Shown one piece after another: positions 7,445-17,223 of a DNA stretch of 33,736 bases. Source of the DNA: an uncultured Clostridia bacterium. Lineage in GTDB: Bacteria; Bacillota; Clostridia; Christensenellales; CAG-917. The notes beneath the pieces were generated by a model that had not been told where the DNA came from, did no database searches, and was given only the letters and a program-made list of their open reading frames with translations. Position 1 is the first letter of the stretch; each line of letters begins with the position of its first letter. The stretch spans positions 1 to 33,736 of the forward strand of contig CANRBM010000012.1 in the NCBI GenBank assembly GCA_947628855.1, read 5' to 3'. Position numbers and translations under genes: made by a program.

Positions 7445-9532
7445 ATGATCGTTGAAATGAAAAAGCTGGTGCTCATCGGGCACAGCGAGTACAAGGATAA
7501 ACTTCTCAAGGCGATACACCGCTTGAGATGTGTGGAGACCTGCAGGACGAGGGACGTCGAGGACACCGTCCGTACGGGTCCGTCCGCGAACGTGGATAGG
7601 TTCAGAGTGGATCTGTCCCGCATAGATTTTGCATTTTCCTTTTTAAAAGATCAAAAAAAGAAGGCGGAAGTCATCGCCAAGCGCACCGAGAAGGCGGAAC
7701 AGCCCTTTATCAACACGCCCATCAAGGCTCCGTCCGTAAAGCAGATAGTCAGAATGTCCTTTGACGACTTCGACGCTATAGCGGACAAGCGGGACGAGCT
7801 TATGGCGAACGTCGCAGACCTCGAGGATATCTCGAGCCGTCAGCGCGAGATAGAGCAGGAGAAGGCACAGGCGGCGCAAGAGGCGGAGGAGCACGCCGTA
7901 TACAAATTTTTGAAGAGCGCGTACGACGAATATAAGGACAGCTCGCGCACATTAATCAAGATCGGATGCGTGCCTTCGCAACGCGCGGGAGAGCTTGCCG
8001 CATATGCCGAGGCGCAGCCGCTCATGGACATACAGCTGCCCGACATAGGCAAAGTGCAGGCGTTCGCGCTCATCGCTGACAACAGCATACGCGACGAAGT
8101 TGAGAAAAAGTTGCAGGAGCTTGACTATTCGCCCCTTCAATTTTCGGGGGACAGGTCGCCGCTTCAACGCATAGAGGAGTTAAAAAGCGAGCTTGCGGAG
8201 TTGGAACTCGAATATGAGGAGCTCATCACGCGCGCTCTCGTCAAGGAAATGTTCATAGCGGACTTCAAGACGCTGTACGACTACTATCAAGTGATGATAG
8301 AGCGCGACAAGGCGCTGGGCGGTTTTGCAAATTCGGGCACATGTTTCGTCATGGAGGCGTGGCTCCCCGCAAAGGACGAGGAGAGGGTAAAGGCGGCCAT
8401 AGACGGCGTTTCGGACGCATTCGCGTATGAATTTTGTATGCCCGAAGAGGGCGAAGTCGTGCCTACATACGTCAAGAATAATCCCGTTGTCACGCCGTAT
8501 CAGGACATCACAAACATGTACAGCGCGCCGAAGTACGGCTCCGACCTCGATCCAAACCCCGTCATGTCCTTCTTCTACTTCCTGCTTTTCGGCATGATGC
8601 TTGCGGACGCGGCGTACGGGCTCATACTCGCCATCGGCGGGCTCGTCACGTATTTCATCAAAAAACCCGTCCCGGGCAAGGGCAGGCTGCTGCTCATCAT
8701 CGGAATGGGCGGCATTTCAACTATAATCTGGGGCGCGATATTCGGCGGCTGGTTTGGGCTTGATATCTCGGGGACTTTCCTCGAAAAGCTCCAACTCGTC
8801 AAACCTCTCGAGGGCAACGGACCACTCATCTTGCTTGGGATATCCTTCGCGCTCGGCTTTGTACACATCGTCGTCGGCATGCTTATGAACGCGATAAACC
8901 TCATCCGCAAAAAACGTCCCCTGGACGCGTTTGCAGAGGTAGGCACGTGGTATCTCATCTTTACGGGCATCATCTTGCTTGCGGTAGGCTTGCTTTTCCT
9001 CAAAAACATTCCTGCGATAAAGTACGTCGGCATAGCGTTTGCGGCGCTGGGCGCGATATTGATACCCGTATGCAATATGCGCGGCAAGCAGGGCGCGAAA
9101 AAAGTCATGGGCTTTTTCGGCGGCTTTGGCAAGTTGTACGACGGCGTGAATATTTTGTCCGATATTTTGAGCTACGCAAGGCTGTTCGGCCTCGGGCTCA
9201 GTGGCAGCGTGGTCGCGCTTGTCGTCAATCAAATCTGTCAAGTCGTGCTGGGCTTCTTCCCGCAAGGCTCCGCGCTCATCGCGATAGGCTATATCATTTG
9301 CGTGCCCATATTCCTCGTGGGACACATCTTCAATATCGCCATATCCACCCTCGGCGCGTACGTGCACAATTGCAGGTTGCAGTACATCGAGTTTTACGGC
9401 AAATTCTATGAGGGCGGCGGACACGTATTCATGCCTTACGGCACGAATATGAAGTATACCTATCTTGAACATTACGACTCTCCCGCCGACGCGGATCTCG
9501 CGCTCGGGACAGGGACTGTCGCAAACGAATAA
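7445..9532 (+). CDS. ntpI: V-type ATPase subunit I (a subunit)
   Basis: The membrane stator forms the ion half-channels against the rotor ring. It is 695 residues long. The N-terminal half (about 1-340) is cytoplasmic with coiled coils; the C-terminal half has about seven or eight membrane spans, starting near FFYFLLFGMMLADAAYG, a typical family segment, and including SYARLFGLGLSGSVVA, which carries the essential arginine. The C-terminal YIEFYGKFYEGGGHVFMPY is also characteristic. The start is ATG 7445; ATG 7457 is possible, as neither has a clear Shine-Dalgarno. It follows subunit G/H by 27 bases. Confidence 0.94.
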   Translation: MIVEMKKLVLIGHSEYKDKLLKAIHRLRCVETCRTRDVEDTVRTGPSANVDRFRVDLSRIDFAFSFLKDQKKKAEVIAKRTEKAEQPFINTPIKAPSVKQIVRMSFDDFDAIADKRDELMANVADLEDISSRQREIEQEKAQAAQEAEEHAVYKFLKSAYDEYKDSSRTLIKIGCVPSQRAGELAAYAEAQPLMDIQLPDIGKVQAFALIADNSIRDEVEKKLQELDYSPLQFSGDRSPLQRIEELKSELAELELEYEELITRALVKEMFIADFKTLYDYYQVMIERDKALGGFANSGTCFVMEAWLPAKDEERVKAAIDGVSDAFAYEFCMPEEGEVVPTYVKNNPVVTPYQDITNMYSAPKYGSDLDPNPVMSFFYFLLFGMMLADAAYGLILAIGGLVTYFIKKPVPGKGRLLLIIGMGGISTIIWGAIFGGWFGLDISGTFLEKLQLVKPLEGNGPLILLGISFALGFVHIVVGMLMNAINLIRKKRPLDAFAEVGTWYLIFTGIILLAVGLLFLKNIPAIKYVGIAFAALGAILIPVCNMRGKQGAKKVMGFFGGFGKLYDGVNILSDILSYARLFGLGLSGSVVALVVNQICQVVLGFFPQGSALIAIGYIICVPIFLVGHIFNIAISTLGAYVHNCRLQYIEFYGKFYEGGGHVFMPYGTNMKYTYLEHYDSPADADLALGTGTVANE

Positions 9533-9554
9533 AAATACACTTATCTCGAAATGA

Positions 9555-10052
<498 letters not shown>

Positions 10053-10055
10053 GCT

Positions 10056-10631
10056 ATGAGCAAGGAAGCTATAATCAAAAAAATAGAGGACGACGCGGCG
10101 GCGAAAGCGGCGAAGATTACGTCCGAGGGCGAGGAGAAGGCGAATAGCATCCTCGACGCCGCAAGAAAGGAGTGCGAACAGCAACTCGTGGCGGCGCGCG
10201 CGGAGATAGAGCGTACTACGGAAGATACGCTCTCGCGCTCGCGCACCGTGGCGGAGCTCGACGCCAAGAGGCTCCTTCTCGACGCAAAGCTTAATATACT
10301 CGATCGCGTGTTTGCGCGCGCCCTCGAAAAGCTTGTCGCCCTTGACAAAGACGCCATGCGCGAGCTGCTTTTCGGCATGCTTACGTACGCGGAAAACGGC
10401 GACGAGGTGATACTCAACGAGCGAGGCAGGGCGTTGATAAGCGCAAAGGACCTCAAAGCGTACGCGCAGGAGCGCGGCGTTTCTCTCAAACTGTCTAAAG
10501 AAGTAGGCAGTTTCGAGGGCGGCTTGGTGCTAAGGCAGGGCGGCATAGACAAAAACCTCACCTTCGCGTCAGAACTTGCCATACTTCGCGACAGCGAGGA
10601 AGCGGAGATAGCAAAGCAGATTTTCGGTTGA
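10056..10631 (+). CDS. ntpE: V-type ATPase subunit E
   Basis: A 191-residue protein with a long N-terminal coiled coil (about 1-75) and a globular C-terminal domain ending in the typical GGLVLRQGGIDKNLTF segment. This architecture and operon position identify subunit E, the peripheral stalk partner of subunit G/H, whose C-terminal domain binds the top of the A3B3 head. It begins 3 bases after the subunit K stop and ends one base before subunit C. Confidence 0.9.
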   Translation: MSKEAIIKKIEDDAAAKAAKITSEGEEKANSILDAARKECEQQLVAARAEIERTTEDTLSRSRTVAELDAKRLLLDAKLNILDRVFARALEKLVALDKDAMRELLFGMLTYAENGDEVILNERGRALISAKDLKAYAQERGVSLKLSKEVGSFEGGLVLRQGGIDKNLTFASELAILRDSEEAEIAKQIFG

Positions 10632-10632
10632 T

Positions 10633-11589
10633 ATGTCAGAGAAATTCGTATATGAAAACGCGAGGATAAAATCCCTCGAAGTCAAGTTGCTCACAAGGCA
10701 GTCGATACAGCGCCTCATCGATTGCGCCTCGCAGGAGGCGGCTTTCAAGACGCTGACCGACATGGGTCTCGGCGTGGGCTCGGGCGCTACGGCGGGGGAT
10801 TTCGACGCGCTGTTTGCCTTCGAGGAGGCAAAAAACGTCGCTCTCATCAAGGAGTTCAACGTGGACGGCGCGCTTGACGCCTTGCTTTTGACATACGATT
10901 TTCTCAATTTGAAGTTGATACTGAAGGCGCAAGCTATGGGGAAGGGCGCGACCGAGAGCGGGCTCGTGGGCTTGAAAAGCTTTGAGGAGCTGACGGAAAT
11001 GACGTCCTTGCCCGAAGAGAAGTTGACGGGCGAGATAGGTGGCGCGATAAAGGACGTACGCGCGATTTCCGCAAGCGGCAAAGCGAGTCCGCGCGCGATA
11101 GATATTGCGGTGGACAGGCGCATGTTCAAGGCGGCGAAGGCGGCGGCAAAGGACAAGATATTAAAGCAATATTTTATCCTTAAAATAGGCGGGATAAATC
11201 TTCTGTCCCTGCTCAGGGCAAAAAAGCTCGGGCTTGACGCGGCGTTTTTCGCGGAGGGATACATCGAAGGCGGCACCCCCGACGTAAAGGACGTTTTCGA
11301 TTTGCCGAGCGACGCCATACTCGACGCGGTGAAGGGCAGCGAGTTTTACGAGCCTTTCAAAAAGGCGTTCGAAAGTTTGGACGTCATAGCCTTCGAGGTC
11401 GCCGTGGACAATATTTTGCTGTCAAAAGTGAGAGCGGAGCGGGACGATATGTTCTCTCCCGCGCCCATTTTGAGCTACTGCCTGCAAAAACAGACGGAGC
11501 TCAAGGCGGCGAAACTCATCGTCGCGGGGATAAGAAACGGCGTAGATCCCGCCGTTATAAAGGAGAGACTGAGAGATGTCAATGCGTGA
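10633..11589 (+). CDS. ntpC: V-type ATPase subunit C (d subunit)
   Basis: A 318-residue soluble helical protein of the V-ATPase AC39/C family, which sits as a socket between the rotor ring and the central stalk. Typical features are the N-terminal YxNARIKSLEVKLLT, the repeated three-part helical layout, and ILKIGGINLLSLLRAKKLG about two-thirds along. It starts one base after the subunit E stop and overlaps the subunit F start, so the cluster is tightly coupled. Confidence 0.9.
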   Translation: MSEKFVYENARIKSLEVKLLTRQSIQRLIDCASQEAAFKTLTDMGLGVGSGATAGDFDALFAFEEAKNVALIKEFNVDGALDALLLTYDFLNLKLILKAQAMGKGATESGLVGLKSFEELTEMTSLPEEKLTGEIGGAIKDVRAISASGKASPRAIDIAVDRRMFKAAKAAAKDKILKQYFILKIGGINLLSLLRAKKLGLDAAFFAEGYIEGGTPDVKDVFDLPSDAILDAVKGSEFYEPFKKAFESLDVIAFEVAVDNILLSKVRAERDDMFSPAPILSYCLQKQTELKAAKLIVAGIRNGVDPAVIKERLRDVNA

Positions 11590-11911
11590 GGGTTCGATAG
11601 CGGTAGTAGGCGACAAGGATTCCGTGCTCGCTTTCAAGGCGCTCGGCGTGGACGTCTACCCCGTGGATAACGAAGAGGAAGCAAAGGAGAGAGTGCATAT
11701 GCTCGCCCGTACCCACTCCGTGATATTTGTCACGGAGCAGGTGGCTAAGTGGGCGGCAATGTACCTCAAAAGATATTCGGCTCGGCCATATCCCGTGGTC
11801 GTGCCCATACCGTCCGCAAGCGGCAGCGCCGGGCTCGGACTTGCGGGAATAAAAGCAAATGTCGAAAAGGCGATCGGCGCAGATATCTTGTTCGACAAAG
11901 AGGACAAATAA
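11576..11911 (+). CDS. ntpG: V-type ATPase subunit F
   Basis: A 111-residue protein with the Rossmann-like fold signature of subunit F: an N-terminal strand [23 protein letters not shown], then VIFVTEQVA and a [12 protein letters not shown] loop before a C-terminal helix. Subunit F is part of the central rotor stalk with subunit D. The start overlaps subunit C by 14 bases; ATG 11582 is an alternative start ([10 protein letters not shown]). It is called NtpG in Enterococcus and F in most other naming. Confidence 0.9.
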   Translation: MSMREGSIAVVGDKDSVLAFKALGVDVYPVDNEEEAKERVHMLARTHSVIFVTEQVAKWAAMYLKRYSARPYPVVVPIPSASGSAGLGLAGIKANVEKAIGADILFDKEDK

Positions 11912-13677
11912 TGGAAATTGGGAAGATCGTAAAGGTTTCGGGTCCGCTTATCATCGCGGAGGGCATGGCGCAGTGCAAGATGTTCGACGTGGTGCAGGTC
12001 AGCGATAAAAAGCTGATCGGCGAGGTCATAGAGCTCAGAGGCGACAAGGCGTCCATACAGGTGTATGAAGAGACGAGCGGCCTCGGCCCCGGGGAGAATG
12101 TGTATTCCACGGGCGCGCCGCTTTCCGTCGAGCTGGGCCCCGGGCTCATAGAGGGCATATACGACGGCATACAGCGCCCGCTCACAAAGCTCAAAGAGGC
12201 GTCGGGAGACCGCATAGAGCGAGGAGTATATATCCCCGCCGTCGATCACGAGAAGCTGTGGGACTTCGTGCCTACGCTTAGCGTCGGCGACAGCGTGACG
12301 GCGGGCGCAGTGCTCGGCACCGTAAAGGAGAATGTGCTCATCTTGCACAAGATCATGGTCCCGTACGGCGTTGAAGGCACTGTAAAGGAGATAAAGAAAG
12401 GCTCGTTCACGGTGGACGATACGATAGCCACGATAGCAACGGCACATGGGGACGTCAAGGTCACCATGCTGCAAAAGTGGCCCGTGCGTCGCGGCAGACC
12501 CTATCTTGAAAAGCTCTCCCCAAGCGCTCCTCTCGTCACGGGACAGCGCGTCATAGATACGCTTTTTCCAATAGCGAAGGGCGGCGTTGCGGCGGTCCCC
12601 GGTCCCTTCGGCAGCGGCAAGACGATAGTGCAACATCAGCTTGCCAAGTGGGCGGACGCGGATATAATCGTATACATCGGCTGTGGCGAGCGTGGCAACG
12701 AGATGACGGACGTGCTCAACGAATTTCCGTCCCTCATCGACCCGCACAGCGGACAGCCGCTCATGAAGCGCACGGTGCTCATCGCAAACACCTCGGATAT
12801 GCCTGTCGCGGCGCGCGAGGCGTCCATATACACAGGCATCACCATTGCGGAGTATTTCAGAGATATGGGCTACTCCGTCGCCATAATGGCGGACTCCACA
12901 TCGCGCTGGGCGGAAGCGCTCAGAGAAATGTCCGGCCGCCTCGAGGAAATGCCCGGCGAAGAGGGCTATCCCGCATATTTGAGCTCCCGCCTTGCGGAGT
13001 TCTATGAGCGCGCGGGCGTCGTCAAAGTGCTGGGGCAGGAGGGAGTCACGGGCTCTATCACGGCGATAGGCGCGGTCTCGCCTCCCGGCGGCGACCTCTC
13101 CGAGCCCGTCTCGCAGGCGACGTTGCGCATAGTCAAGGTGTTCTGGGGCTTGAGCGCGTCGCTAGCATACAAGCGCCATTTTCCCGCGGTGGATTGGCTC
13201 ACAAGCTATTCGCTTTACGCAGACAGGCTGAGCGAGTGGTACGGCGACAACATTGGCGACGAGTGGATGGGGCTCAGGGCGGACCTCATGCGCATACTTC
13301 AAGAGGAGGCGCAGCTTGACGAGATCGTCAGACTTGTCGGTATGGACGCGCTTTCTCCCGAAAACCGCCTCACTATGGAGACCGCAAAGTCCATACGCGA
13401 GGACTATCTGCACCAAAACGCTTTCCACGAAGTGGACACTTACGCGTCGCTTGAAAAACAGCAATATATGATGAAACTCATTCTGGAATTCGACCGTCTC
13501 GCGAAGGACGCGCTCAACAAAAATGTGGACATAGAGGATATTTTGGAGTTGCCCGTCAGAGAAAAGATAGGAAGGGCGAAATATATCCCCGAAAATGAGA
13601 TGTCCAAGTTTGACGAGCTTCTCGCCGAGATAAGCGGAAGTATGCTCGCGCTCACCGAGCAGGGAGGAGAAGACTGA
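11911..13677 (+). CDS. ntpA: V-type ATPase catalytic subunit A
   Basis: The ATP-hydrolysing subunit of the A3B3 head, 588 residues long. The frame is open upstream to 11749, but ATG 11911 ([19 protein letters not shown]) matches the family N-terminus and overlaps the subunit F stop by one base. Walker A is GPFGSGKT at 231-238. The A-type insertion of about 90 residues (roughly 110-205) and the [11 protein letters not shown] catalytic segment distinguish it from F-type beta subunits. The SxxPPGGDxSEP segment is present. Stop and next start overlap (TGATG). Confidence 0.96.
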   Translation: MEIGKIVKVSGPLIIAEGMAQCKMFDVVQVSDKKLIGEVIELRGDKASIQVYEETSGLGPGENVYSTGAPLSVELGPGLIEGIYDGIQRPLTKLKEASGDRIERGVYIPAVDHEKLWDFVPTLSVGDSVTAGAVLGTVKENVLILHKIMVPYGVEGTVKEIKKGSFTVDDTIATIATAHGDVKVTMLQKWPVRRGRPYLEKLSPSAPLVTGQRVIDTLFPIAKGGVAAVPGPFGSGKTIVQHQLAKWADADIIVYIGCGERGNEMTDVLNEFPSLIDPHSGQPLMKRTVLIANTSDMPVAAREASIYTGITIAEYFRDMGYSVAIMADSTSRWAEALREMSGRLEEMPGEEGYPAYLSSRLAEFYERAGVVKVLGQEGVTGSITAIGAVSPPGGDLSEPVSQATLRIVKVFWGLSASLAYKRHFPAVDWLTSYSLYADRLSEWYGDNIGDEWMGLRADLMRILQEEAQLDEIVRLVGMDALSPENRLTMETAKSIREDYLHQNAFHEVDTYASLEKQQYMMKLILEFDRLAKDALNKNVDIEDILELPVREKIGRAKYIPENEMSKFDELLAEISGSMLALTEQGGED

Positions 13678-15068
13678 TGCTTAAGGAATATAACACGATT
13701 AGAGAGATCGTCGGGCCGCTCATGCTCGTGGACGGCGTCGAGGGCGTCAAGTATAATGAGCTTGTCGAGATAAGACAGGCAAACGGCGAAATAAGAAGCG
13801 GCAAAGTGCTCGAGATAGACCGCGATAAGGCGCTCGTTCAGCTGTTCGAGCCCTCGCAGGGCATCAAGATGACCACCGCGCACGCGCGCTTTTTGGGACA
13901 CGGCATAGAACTGGGCGTAAGCGAAGATATGCTGGGCAGAGTGTTTGACGGCATGGGACGTCCCCGCGACGGTGGCGCGCCCATAATACCCGATAAAAAA
14001 CTCGACATCAACGGACAGCCCATAAATCCCGTCGCGAGAGACTACCCAAACGAATTCATCCAAACGGGCATCAGCGCAATAGACGGGCTCAATACCCTCG
14101 TCCGCGGACAGAAGTTGCCCGTGTTCTCGATGTCGGGCATGCCGCATGCGGAGCTTGCCGCGCAGATAGCAAGACAGGCTAAGGTCTTGGGCACGGATGA
14201 AAAATTCGCCGTCGTCTTTGCCGCAGTAGGCATAACGTTTGAGGAGGCGGACTTCTTCATCTCCGATTTCAGGCGCACGGGCGCGATAGAGCGCGCGGTC
14301 ATGTTCATAAACCTCGCAAACGACCCCGCAGTCGAGCGTATCTCCACCCCGCGTATGGCGCTTACCGCCGCGGAGTATCTCGCCTTTGAAAAGGATATGC
14401 ACGTGCTCGTCATCACGACGGACATCACAAACTACGCCGAGGCGCTTAGAGAAGTCTCCGCCGCAAGAAAGGAAGTCCCCGGCAGGCGCGGCTATCCCGG
14501 ATATATGTACACCGACCTCGCAAGCCTCTATGAGCGCGCGGGAAGGATAGTGGGCAAGAAGGGCTCTATCACGCAGATCCCCATTCTGACCATGCCCGAG
14601 GACGACAAAACGCACCCCATCCCCGACCTTACGGGCTACATCACCGAGGGGCAGATAATAATTTCGCGCGAGCTGTATAAGAAGGGCATAACCCCGCCCA
14701 TAGACGTTTTGCCGTCGCTGTCCCGTCTTAAGGACAAGGGCATAGGCGTGGGCAAGACGCGCGAGGACCACGCAGATACGATGAACCAACTGTTCAGCGC
14801 GTACGCGCAGGGCAAGGAGGCTAAGGAGCTGAGCTCCATTCTGGGCGACGCCGCGCTCACCGAGACAGACAAGAAATTCGCAAAATTCGCGGACGAATTC
14901 GAAAAGCGCTACGTGTCGCAGGGATTTAACGTCAACCGCTCCATAGAGGAGACGCTGGACCTCGGCTGGGATCTGCTCGCACTGCTCCCGAGGGGCGAGC
15001 TCAAGCGTATCAGGGACGCATATCTCGAGAAGTATCTCGACCCGAGACTCCAAAACAAAGAGAATTGA
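13677..15068 (+). CDS. ntpB: V-type ATPase regulatory subunit B
   Basis: A 463-residue non-catalytic subunit of the A3B3 head. It starts [32 protein letters not shown] and contains the family segments [29 protein letters not shown] (in place of a Walker A, as expected for B) and [20 protein letters not shown]. The SGMPH motif shows the lost P-loop typical of V-type B subunits. It overlaps the subunit A stop by one base. Confidence 0.96.
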   Translation: MLKEYNTIREIVGPLMLVDGVEGVKYNELVEIRQANGEIRSGKVLEIDRDKALVQLFEPSQGIKMTTAHARFLGHGIELGVSEDMLGRVFDGMGRPRDGGAPIIPDKKLDINGQPINPVARDYPNEFIQTGISAIDGLNTLVRGQKLPVFSMSGMPHAELAAQIARQAKVLGTDEKFAVVFAAVGITFEEADFFISDFRRTGAIERAVMFINLANDPAVERISTPRMALTAAEYLAFEKDMHVLVITTDITNYAEALREVSAARKEVPGRRGYPGYMYTDLASLYERAGRIVGKKGSITQIPILTMPEDDKTHPIPDLTGYITEGQIIISRELYKKGITPPIDVLPSLSRLKDKGIGVGKTREDHADTMNQLFSAYAQGKEAKELSSILGDAALTETDKKFAKFADEFEKRYVSQGFNVNRSIEETLDLGWDLLALLPRGELKRIRDAYLEKYLDPRLQNKEN

Positions 15069-15083
15069 TCTTAGAGAGTATAT

Positions 15084-15728
15084 ATGGCAAAGCTCAACGT
15101 AAATCCTACAAGAATGGAGCTCAGACGGCTCAAAAACCGCCTCAAGACCGCTGTCCGCGGGCATAAGCTGCTCAAGGACAAGTCGGATGAGATGGTGCGC
15201 CGTTTTATGCTCTATATCCGCGAGAATAAGCGGCTGCGCGAGGAGGTGGAGGGCGAACTTCAGACTTCGCTTTCCTCATTTATGCTTGCGCGCGCCGCGT
15301 CCTCGGACGCCGTCATAGAGGAGGCTGTCGCTATGCCCGCTACAAGCGTCAAGCTGAGCGTATCCTCAAAAAACATCATGAGCGTGGACGTCCCCGTTTT
15401 CGACATCGTTGAGGGCGAGGTGAGCGAGCTTTATCCCTACTCCTTTGCGGGCGTCACGTCGGAGCTGGACTCGTCAATAGCCTCGCTGTCAAAGCTTATG
15501 CCAAAACTGCTCAAACTCGCCGAGGTGGAAAAGACGTGCAATATGCTCGCGGATGAGATAGAAAAGAACCGCCGCAGAGTCAACGCGCTCGAATACGTGA
15601 TGATACCGCAACTCGAAGAGACGATAAAGTATATCACTATGAAACTGGACGAGAACGAGCGCGGCGCAACGACGCGTCTCATGAAGGTCAAGAGCATGCT
15701 CGAGGAACGCAAGGACGGCGACAAATAA
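15084..15728 (+). CDS. ntpD: V-type ATPase subunit D (central stalk)
   Basis: A 214-residue helical central-stalk protein that turns inside the A3B3 head. It has the classic N-terminus NVNPTRMELRRLKNRLKTAVRGHKLLKDK and the C-terminal helix NALEYVMIPQLEETIKYI, which form the long antiparallel coiled coil. The gene lies 15 bases after subunit B and closes the order G/H-I-K-E-C-F-A-B-D, the same order as the Enterococcus ntp operon. Confidence 0.95.
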   Translation: MAKLNVNPTRMELRRLKNRLKTAVRGHKLLKDKSDEMVRRFMLYIRENKRLREEVEGELQTSLSSFMLARAASSDAVIEEAVAMPATSVKLSVSSKNIMSVDVPVFDIVEGEVSELYPYSFAGVTSELDSSIASLSKLMPKLLKLAEVEKTCNMLADEIEKNRRRVNALEYVMIPQLEETIKYITMKLDENERGATTRLMKVKSMLEERKDGDK

Positions 15729-15749
15729 AGTTTTGAGGGAATATCGCGT

Positions 15750-16541
15750 ATGTTGAAAAAGATAATCAACGGATTTTTCGCAGGCATGAGCATCTCCATT
15801 GGGGGTGCCGCCTTTTTGATGTGCTACACCGAGAACAAGTTTGTGGGTGCGCTGCTGTTCTGCGTGGGGCTGCTCAGCGTGTGCTGGTTTGGGTTTTCGC
15901 TGTACACGGGCAAGATCGGGCTTGTGATCGAAAAGCATACAAAAGAGGACATATCCGCGCTGCTTTTGGGCTTGCTCGGCAACGCAATTGCCTCCTTTGC
16001 CTGCGGATTTTTGCTCGCCTACGCCATACCGCAGATAGGCGACGTCGCGCACACCCTCGCCGAGGCAAAACTCGCGCAGGGCTATCTCAAGGGTTTCATC
16101 CGCGCTATATTCTGCGGCATCCTCATCTATGTCGCCGTGTATGTCTACAACAATAAAAAGTCCGTGCTCGGCGTCATTTTGGGCATCCCCGCCTTCATCG
16201 TCAGCGGCTATGAGCACTCGATTGCGGATATGTTCTATTTCGCCGCATCGGGAATTGCCTCGTGGCAAGCCTTCGGCTACATATGGATAATCATTTTGGG
16301 CAACTCCGTCGGCGGCTTGCTCATCCCCTCGCTCCAACTTCTCGGAAACGTCACCTTTAAAAAGAAAGCCGCGACCTCTTCCGCGCAGGAGTACGCCGCT
16401 CAGCCCACATCCGACCTTGCGCAAGAAGCCGCCGCAGATATCTCCGTCGGGGCAGCAGAGAACGCGCTTTCGCCCGTCACCGAGATCGCATGCGACACGA
16501 AACAGGACAGCTCGGCGGACAGCAATATGGAAGAAAATTAA
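15750..16541 (+). CDS. Formate/nitrite transporter (FNT) family channel
   Basis: A 263-residue membrane protein with about six spans and a soluble Ala/Asp/Ser-rich tail from about residue 215. The family hallmark is SGYEHSIADMFYF (about residues 150-162), matching the GFEHSxANM motif with the central histidine that protonates weak-acid anions in FocA and NirC, and ILGNSVGGLLIPSLQLL in the last span. It probably moves formate, or another small monovalent anion; the substrate cannot be told from sequence. It starts 21 bases after subunit D with GAGGGA upstream, so it is likely part of the V-ATPase unit, and the terminator at 16573 follows. Confidence 0.85.
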   Translation: MLKKIINGFFAGMSISIGGAAFLMCYTENKFVGALLFCVGLLSVCWFGFSLYTGKIGLVIEKHTKEDISALLLGLLGNAIASFACGFLLAYAIPQIGDVAHTLAEAKLAQGYLKGFIRAIFCGILIYVAVYVYNNKKSVLGVILGIPAFIVSGYEHSIADMFYFAASGIASWQAFGYIWIIILGNSVGGLLIPSLQLLGNVTFKKKAATSSAQEYAAQPTSDLAQEAAADISVGAAENALSPVTEIACDTKQDSSADSNMEEN

Positions 16542-16569
16542 AACATATTGATTTTGAAATTGAGACGCA

Positions 16570-16600
16570 AGAGCACGGCAAATTGCCGTGCTTTTACGTT
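16570..16600 (+). terminator. Intrinsic terminator of the V-ATPase/FNT unit
   Basis: GCACGGCA and TGCCGTGC form a perfect stem (16573-16591) with A-rich sequence before and CTTTTA after, 29 bases past the FNT stop. Confidence 0.8.
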
Positions 16601-16613
16601 TTGAATATTTTAT

Positions 16614-16840
16614 CCCCAAAAAATTACTGCGTAATTTTGCGGGGACCCCGTTCCGCTCAACATGACAGGTTTTTGTGTATGTCATCCTGAGCGAAGTCGA
16701 AACATCCCCTTTATAGAGGGAGAACCTCTGCACAAGGGGATTTCTCGACTTTTTACCCCACAAAAACATTTCATATTTTTGCGGGGACCCCGTACGAGCG
16801 AAATGACAGGTTTATTATAGTTGTCATTCCGAAAAGTAAA
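16614..16840. repeat. Two palindromic units and short intergenic repeats
   Basis: Palindromic units at 16614-16644 and 16756-16786 belong to the same family as those at 2792-3020. Between and after them are several short repeats in the TCATTCCGAGCGAAGTCGA family (for example 16678-16710 and 16800-16835). No coding sequence is seen in 16601-16850. Confidence 0.65.
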
Positions 16841-16853
16841 TTTCAAATTACAA

Positions 16854-16882
16854 TTGATATTCTGATATTTTGGTGATACAAT
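16854..16882 (+). promoter_or_regulatory. Promoter of structured RNA copy A
   Basis: TTGATA (16854-16859), a 17-base spacer and TACAAT (16877-16882). The predicted start at 16889 is exactly the first base of the 5' arm of the closing helix. Both boxes and the spacer length are identical in copy B. Confidence 0.8.
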
Positions 16883-16888
16883 AGCATT

Positions 16889-17070
16889 GCGATACTATCA
16901 ACCCATAAAACATCTTTTCAGATGTGTATTTTCTATGCAATTCGGACATACCAAAAAATAGGTAGTTTTACCTGTTCCGACAGTATGTCTGATAGAAAAG
17001 ATGTAGTGTTGTTAGTGTCGCGACTATGGGACGGTATGCTACGGCGCCGTTCCAAAGGAGCGGCGTTTTT
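16889..17070 (+). ncRNA. Candidate riboswitch-like RNA, copy A
   Basis: A predicted transcript of about 182 bases with its own promoter. Helices that can be paired by eye: closing helix 16889-16897 with 17013-17021 (GCGATACTA/TAGTGTCGC); a local hairpin CATC-GATG at 16911-16924; 16929-16936 with 16992-16999 (8 bp); 16943-16951 with 16983-16991 (9 bp), capped by a loop with AGGTAGTTTTACCTGTTCC. Then come an antiterminator helix (GGGACGG 17028-17034 with CCGTTCC 17047-17053) and a terminator (17045-17053 with 17057-17065, then T5). It has no gene of its own: only ATGATCTAA remains downstream at 17149. I did not recognise a known riboswitch class. Confidence 0.75.
17045..17070 (+). terminator. 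Terminator of RNA copy A
   Basis: CGCCGTTCC, loop AAA, GGAGCGGCG, then TTTTT. This is a 9-bp stem with one G-T pair. The left arm can pair instead with GGGACGG at 17028-17034. Confidence 0.8.
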
Positions 17071-17148
17071 ACTACCCCACAAAATCACTACGCAATTTTG
17101 CGGGTCCCCGTGTCGCTCGGACAATTTCACAAAAAGGAGCGGCGTTTT
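17070..17148. repeat. Palindromic unit inserted between copies of a 16-bp direct repeat
   Basis: A 16-bp sequence AAAGGAGCGGCGTTTT occurs at 17054-17069 and again at 17133-17148. Between them are 63 bases holding a palindromic unit (17075-17104) and the GCTCGGACAA tail that accompanies these units elsewhere. The second copy of the direct repeat is followed by ATGATCTAA, matching the ATGATCGAA at the start of the SLOG-like gene. This looks like an insertion that split copy A's terminator/RBS from the remains of its gene. Confidence 0.65.
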
Positions 17149-17188
17149 ATGATCTAAAGTTGAAAGTTTTTAATATTTCAAATTGCAA

Positions 17189-17217
17189 TTGATATTTTGA
17201 TATTTAAGTGATACAAT
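17189..17217 (+). promoter_or_regulatory. Promoter of RNA copy B and the SLOG-like gene
   Basis: TTGATA (17189-17194), 17-base spacer, TACAAT (17212-17217). The predicted start at 17224 is the first base of the closing helix of copy B. Confidence 0.8.
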
Positions 17218-17223
17218 AACATT

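Noticed and set aside
13440..15164. A 574-codon open frame on the minus strand opposite ntpB
   Set aside because: Shadow of ntpA, ntpB and ntpD; no domain and no independent start signals.
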